Virus record (IMG/VR): IMGVR_UViG_3300005526_000015
Location: 1 to 42,849 of that record
Length of the DNA stretch: 42,849 bases
Source: a virus
Direction: 5' to 3' (one strand)
Every line of letters begins with the position of its first letter. The stretch's first letter is position 1. This document shows positions 40,343-42,849 of this stretch, one piece after another. Both the position numbers and the translations under genes were made by a program. The notes beneath the pieces are model-generated. The model saw nothing but the letters and a program-made list of their open reading frames with translations. It ran no database searches and was not told the DNA's origin.

Positions 40343-40556
40343 TTTGACTTTTTTCACACTTAGCGTTTTTGATAATAATGTTTTCATTAAGATCGCAAAT
40401 GATAAGCACATCTTTTTTATTTTGAATACATGAACATTCATTAAGTTCTACATTATATACGTATGTATTACCACAACTTGTTAAAAACATTAAAGCAGCT
40501 GCTACTGCAATGATATGGGCTATTATTAATAAAATTTTTATTATATTGTTTTTCAT
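40335..40556 (-). CDS. Small phage lipoprotein
   Basis: 73 residues from ATG 40556 (ATGA overlap with the upstream stop; ribosome site AAGGA). The N-terminus is K-N-N-I-I-K then a hydrophobic run ending L-T-S-C, a lipobox. The mature part has more Cys (C-S-C, C-D-L, A-K-C) and is polar. Known: small phage lipoproteins can be outer spanins or block receptors. It is not near the lysis genes, so superinfection exclusion is the better guess. Confidence 0.7.
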   Translation of the reverse strand: MKNNIIKILLIIAHIIAVAAALMFLTSCGNTYVYNVELNECSCIQNKKDVLIICDLNENIIIKNAKCEKSQND

Positions 40557-40741
40557 ATATCCTTCCAATCAAAATCTTTTAAGTTAATAGATTCTAAGCG
40601 TTTGTAAAATTTGCCCCATCTTTTTTGTGCTTTGCGAAGCAACATCATAAAAACTGCGCCCATAGCTCCTAAGAACACAAATCCTAAGATAATGGCCCAT
40701 ATAGTTGCGAAGGCATCGACAAAATAAACAACCCAGATCAT
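40553..40741 (-). CDS. 62-residue membrane protein
   Basis: Hydrophobic from residue 2 to about 34 (two spans or one long one), then a basic Lys/Arg/Trp-rich tail. Coupled to both neighbours. Unknown. Confidence 0.6.
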   Translation of the reverse strand: MIWVVYFVDAFATIWAIILGFVFLGAMGAVFMMLLRKAQKRWGKFYKRLESINLKDFDWKDI

Positions 40742-40812
40742 AAGAGTTCAAATACCAAATATGCGATTCCGAAGATGCTGATAGCTAGAATGATGATTAT
40801 GTCTAAATTCAT
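40738..40812 (-). CDS. 24-residue membrane peptide
   Basis: M-N-L-D then I/L/A-rich to the end. Stop overlaps the next start (ATGA). Very short but placed in a tight membrane-gene cluster. Confidence 0.45.
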   Translation of the reverse strand: MNLDIIIILAISIFGIAYLVFELL

Positions 40813-40825
40813 AATAACTTAAATA

Positions 40826-41035
40826 TTAAAGATCCTCCAATTTTGAATTAATCAAAGCATCTCTTATAATTACATGCATAAGTTCTAAGTTACTTTCATA
40901 ATAATCATAAGTAATATCAGTAATTCTTTGTTGTTCTTTAATTATTAATCCAGTTAATTTTATTAATAGAATTCCTAATATTCCAAATAAAAAACACAAA
41001 ACAGCACAAATTAAAATTGTGTCATTTGAGATCAT
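40826..41035 (-). CDS. 69-residue membrane protein with helical tail
   Basis: A transmembrane segment at about 6-28, then an acidic/Gln-rich helix. Overlaps the HD gene upstream by 4 bp. Unknown. Confidence 0.6.
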   Translation of the reverse strand: MISNDTILICAVLCFLFGILGILLIKLTGLIIKEQQRITDITYDYYESNLELMHVIIRDALINSKLEDL

Positions 41036-41535
41036 ACTCCGCCGAGTTCCTTAAATCTAAGTAAGAAAAGCTTTTCTACATTCTTTGAAGCCATAGGTAT
41101 TTTTTTCCATCCTTTTTGAAAGAGACGCTCATCAAATAATACTTCTTTATCTGCTTGGTGAACGATCTTAGTAAAAGGATACTTTAAATTGAATCTTTTT
41201 GCAATAGCTTTCTGAAATCGCTTCTCAAGTCGCTGGTAGTCTTTACAAAGGGCCTTCATTGGAGATGGAACGTCTGCGCAATAAGCCTCGGATGCATCAT
41301 GAAGTAGACCGGCTAAGGCTTCTTTAGGACTGCCTCCATTACGCTCGATCCATTCCGAAACCACAATCGAATGGGCAGCTACAGAATACAGGCTGGGAAG
41401 CTGCCCTGAAAAACGACAAGTAAGTGAAAGACCACGAGCAATGTCAGAAATTCTAATATCTGCTGCGACAGGAGCTTTAGCTTTGATTTTGACTCCGGTC
41501 CAGGTACGAAAGTAATCTTTAGATGTGGAGCGCAT
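41032..41535 (-). CDS. HD-domain nucleotide hydrolase, YfbR-like
   Basis: 167 residues from ATG 41535, which follows GGAGA and shares a base with the upstream stop. His55, His79-Asp80 and Asp129 form the HD metal site (A-A-H-S, L-L-H-D-A, Q-A-D-K). Y-S-V-A-A-H-S at 50-56 and E-A-Y-C-A-D-V-P-S-P at 83-92 match YfbR-type 5'-nucleotidases. Known: such enzymes release dNMP phosphate or hydrolyse dNTPs. Together with DUF5664 it may shape the dNTP pool. Confidence 0.75.
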   Translation of the reverse strand: MRSTSKDYFRTWTGVKIKAKAPVAADIRISDIARGLSLTCRFSGQLPSLYSVAAHSIVVSEWIERNGGSPKEALAGLLHDASEAYCADVPSPMKALCKDYQRLEKRFQKAIAKRFNLKYPFTKIVHQADKEVLFDERLFQKGWKKIPMASKNVEKLFLLRFKELGGV

Positions 41536-41642
41536 TAAAAAAATCTCCTGCATAGTATACCTAGAATAAATCCACCTAAAAATGCCACCGCCCCCACACC
41601 CAGGACCACTTTCATGAATGTGCGCATGATTTGATCAAACAT
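41535..41642 (-). CDS. 35-residue membrane peptide
   Basis: ATG 41642 overlaps the upstream stop (ATGTTTGA). Single span V-V-L-G-V-G-A-V-A-F-L-G-G-F-I-L-G-I-L then C-R-R-F-F. The dispersed 9-mer (41591-41599) encodes G-V-G in the span. A longer frame to 41861 is judged a shadow. Confidence 0.55.
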   Translation of the reverse strand: MFDQIMRTFMKVVLGVGAVAFLGGFILGILCRRFF

Positions 41643-41898
41643 AATAGTCCGGATCTTTGTGCTTCCGTGTGGGGGTGTGACCTCGTTCACGGCGGCGACG
41701 TCGCATTTCATTATATCTATCGATGTTTTCATTGTGCCAGGCAAGAGCAATTCGGGCACAGAATTTGCGCCTACAGTTAGGGGAGCATGATTTTTTGCTT
41801 CTATTCTTGGTGTTATCAACAAATTCAGTGTTGCAAATGTTGCAAACTTTTTTGCAGACAAAATCTGGATACTTTTCTAAGTTACCGTCTATAGTCAC
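41635..41898 (-). CDS. Zinc-finger protein, possible DNA/RNA binder
   Basis: 87 residues. C-K-K-V-C-N-I-C near 15-22 and C-S-P-N-C-R-R-K-F-C near 38-47 form a Cys4-type zinc site with basic linkers; the second half is Arg-rich (R-R-R-R-R-E-R). It resembles the zinc knuckles of HNH or ParB-type proteins, without a catalytic H-N-H. The dispersed 9-mer (41667-41675) is in frame (T-P-T). Confidence 0.6.
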   Translation of the reverse strand: MTIDGNLEKYPDFVCKKVCNICNTEFVDNTKNRSKKSCSPNCRRKFCARIALAWHNENIDRYNEMRRRRRERGHTPTRKHKDPDYYV

Positions 41899-42037
41899 TC
41901 CCCGCGCTCCTTTTCTTTACTTGTTTGAGTAGCTCAACTTGCTTTTTTGTAGAGTCAAGCTCACGTTGAATAGCCTTGATTGCTGCAGCGATTCCGTATG
42001 ATCTATAGATTGATTCGATGTCAGTGTTTGTAAGCAT
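41882..42037 (-). CDS. 51-residue coiled-coil protein
   Basis: ATG 42037 shares a base with the glycosyltransferase stop (TAATG). One long charged helix (E-L-D-S-T-K-K-Q-V-E-L-L-K-Q-V), ending basic. Unknown. Confidence 0.6.
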   Translation of the reverse strand: MLTNTDIESIYRSYGIAAAIKAIQRELDSTKKQVELLKQVKKRSAGSDYRR

Positions 42038-42849
42038 TAGGGTTTCCTAGGTTCCTTAACTGGGTGAATATAACCACCTTGACTACATACATAGCAGCCA
42101 TCATAAGCAATTGTACCAAAGTGAATGAGATTAATCCAGGGTAAAAGCTTTGGTATCATGCCTGCATCAATAGCTCTAGCACAAAAGAGATAGTCTTCAC
42201 TGAGATAGATCTTTTTGTGTACAGTTGGTTCTTCACGGATTTCACAATCAAAATAAGCTATGACTTCTTCACCAAAGGGAGTCATTGGAATGTGGTTGTT
42301 AGCATAAGTTCCACATAAAGGTTTAATTGCTTGGAATGCAGCACGACTGATAAGCAGGAAGCCGGTTCCTAGATATTTTACTTCAAGGGGATCATAATAT
42401 TTAACTTCTTGTTTTCCGTGTGTGGCTGGAATGATTACGTGTGATCCAGCACAGTGGGCTAGCCAACTATCATGAACACCATTATTAATGTGGGTTCTTA
42501 TGTTTGGCCAATTGATTTCTTTTTTAGAATACGTGGCTCCTAAAATAGGTTCTTTTTTTATTTCTGCGCAAAGGATCATTTCAATTGCTTGAAGAGCATT
42601 AAATCCAATATCAGAGTCAATAAAAATAAGATAATCGGGATCATTTTTAAGCGCGAGGTGTGTTATTGCATTGCGACCTCGTTGGATTAAGGATTCATTA
42701 AAGAGTGTTTGAACACTTAAGTGCATGCCTACTCTATCAGAAAACATTTGAAGATTACCTAATGCCATTGCAAAAGCACCGTGACAAAGACCTCCATACA
42801 TAGGGGCGCCAACAGCTATTTTAAGTCCTTTAAGAATATCTAATTGTCT
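42037..42849 (-). CDS. Glycosyltransferase family 2-like protein, 5' end cut
   Basis: 270 residues are visible; the frame is still open at the window edge, where K-I-A-V-G-A-P-M-Y-G-G precedes the first in-frame ATG (42801). Seen: Q-R-G-R-N-A-I-T (early), I-F-I-D-S-D-I-G-F (the DxD metal site), and S-E-D-Y-L-F-C-A-R-A (late acidic motif), as in GT-A fold glycosyltransferases of phages. It may add sugar to phage DNA or host surface glycans. The FkbM methyltransferase could act in the same pathway. Confidence 0.75.
   Translation of the reverse strand, partial: RQLDILKGLKIAVGAPMYGGLCHGAFAMALGNLQMFSDRVGMHLSVQTLFNESLIQRGRNAITHLALKNDPDYLIFIDSDIGFNALQAIEMILCAEIKKEPILGATYSKKEINWPNIRTHINNGVHDSWLAHCAGSHVIIPATHGKQEVKYYDPLEVKYLGTGFLLISRAAFQAIKPLCGTYANNHIPMTPFGEEVIAYFDCEIREEPTVHKKIYLSEDYLFCARAIDAGMIPKLLPWINLIHFGTIAYDGCYVCSQGGYIHPVKEPRKP

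Larger units (their letters stand above)
1167..41675. repeat. Dispersed 9-mer GTGTGGGGG, 23 copies across the window
   Basis: Exact copies on the minus strand (seen as CCCCCACAC): 1167, 3278, 6706, 9499, 10223, 15127, 18318, 23310, 31466, 33509, 36405, 39265, 41591. On the plus strand: 4604, 7846, 11027, 15262, 19708, 23957, 27798, 31867, 35718, 41667. Each is given by its first base and is 9 bp long. The base before is C in 11 and G in 8; the base after is C in 15 (then T in 11 of those), so the site reads about CGTGTGGGGGCT. Twenty lie in genes in several frames, three between genes. Near copies: 4992, 8089, 28451, 37390. Counted by eye; some may be missed. Confidence 0.9.

Noticed and set aside
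1-42849. tRNA genes or a CRISPR array
   Set aside because: No cloverleaf or spaced identical repeat units seen by eye; the dispersed 9-mer is far too short and irregularly spaced for CRISPR.
1-42849. Circular map from joining the two window ends
   Set aside because: The joined frames would make plausible ends for the left peptide but leave the glycosyltransferase without an ATG before 42801; the evidence is not enough.

Overview
The window is most of a tailed double-stranded DNA bacteriophage genome. The virion genes suggest a podovirus-like particle: a split large terminase, a portal, an N4 gp56-like capsid protein, a P22/T7-like hub and three long ejection-type proteins, with no tape measure or sheath. 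The host is not identifiable, but a Gram-negative host is likely: the phage encodes a PagL-like lipid A deacylase with an outer-membrane barrel ending in Phe, a lipoprotein, and Sec-type signal peptides. Both window ends cut through leftward genes, so the true genome ends are not seen.

Layout. (1) 1-5917, minus strand: a dense operon of small genes, mostly with ATGA/TAATG-type overlaps. It holds a Cas4/RecB-like nuclease, a membrane-anchored HExxH peptidase, a ribbon-helix-helix protein, the PagL-like enzyme, several zinc-ribbon proteins and tiny membrane peptides. (2) 5918-6611: a divergent regulatory region with leftward and rightward promoters. (3) 6612-32175, plus strand: a DEDD exonuclease, terminase, portal, small head proteins, scaffold, capsid, many minor structural and fibre proteins, adaptor, beta-propeller hub, tail fibre, a GNAT-like protein, three ejection-type proteins, then a lysis region (XhlA-like holin, an exported ClpP-like protease, a membrane protein and a zinc-ribbon/M15 endolysin). 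(4) 32176-42849, minus strand: replication, recombination and nucleotide metabolism. This holds a DUF3987 ATPase, family A DNA polymerase, methionine aminopeptidase, FkbM methyltransferase, DUF669-like ssDNA-binding protein, ERF annealing protein, two nucleotide hydrolases, membrane/lipoprotein genes and a glycosyltransferase.

The most unusual signal is not a gene. The 9-mer GTGTGGGGG (core extended to about CGTGTGGGGGCT) occurs 23 times by eye, on both strands, from position 1167 to 41675, in both gene blocks and between genes. Inside genes it is read in every workable frame (as GVG/RVG, APT/TPT, SPHT, PPH or ACGG), so the DNA and not the peptide is being kept. By a hand estimate, fewer than 0.1 copies are expected by chance. 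A Chi-like recombination site, a primase or nickase site, a modification site or a packaging site are candidate roles; none is shown.

A second pattern is promoter design. Seven sigma70-like promoters end 5-15 bp before a start codon, so their transcripts would be leaderless or nearly so. Four or five of them carry CCATA/TATGG half-sites, often repeated every 10 bp, which points to a shared regulator.
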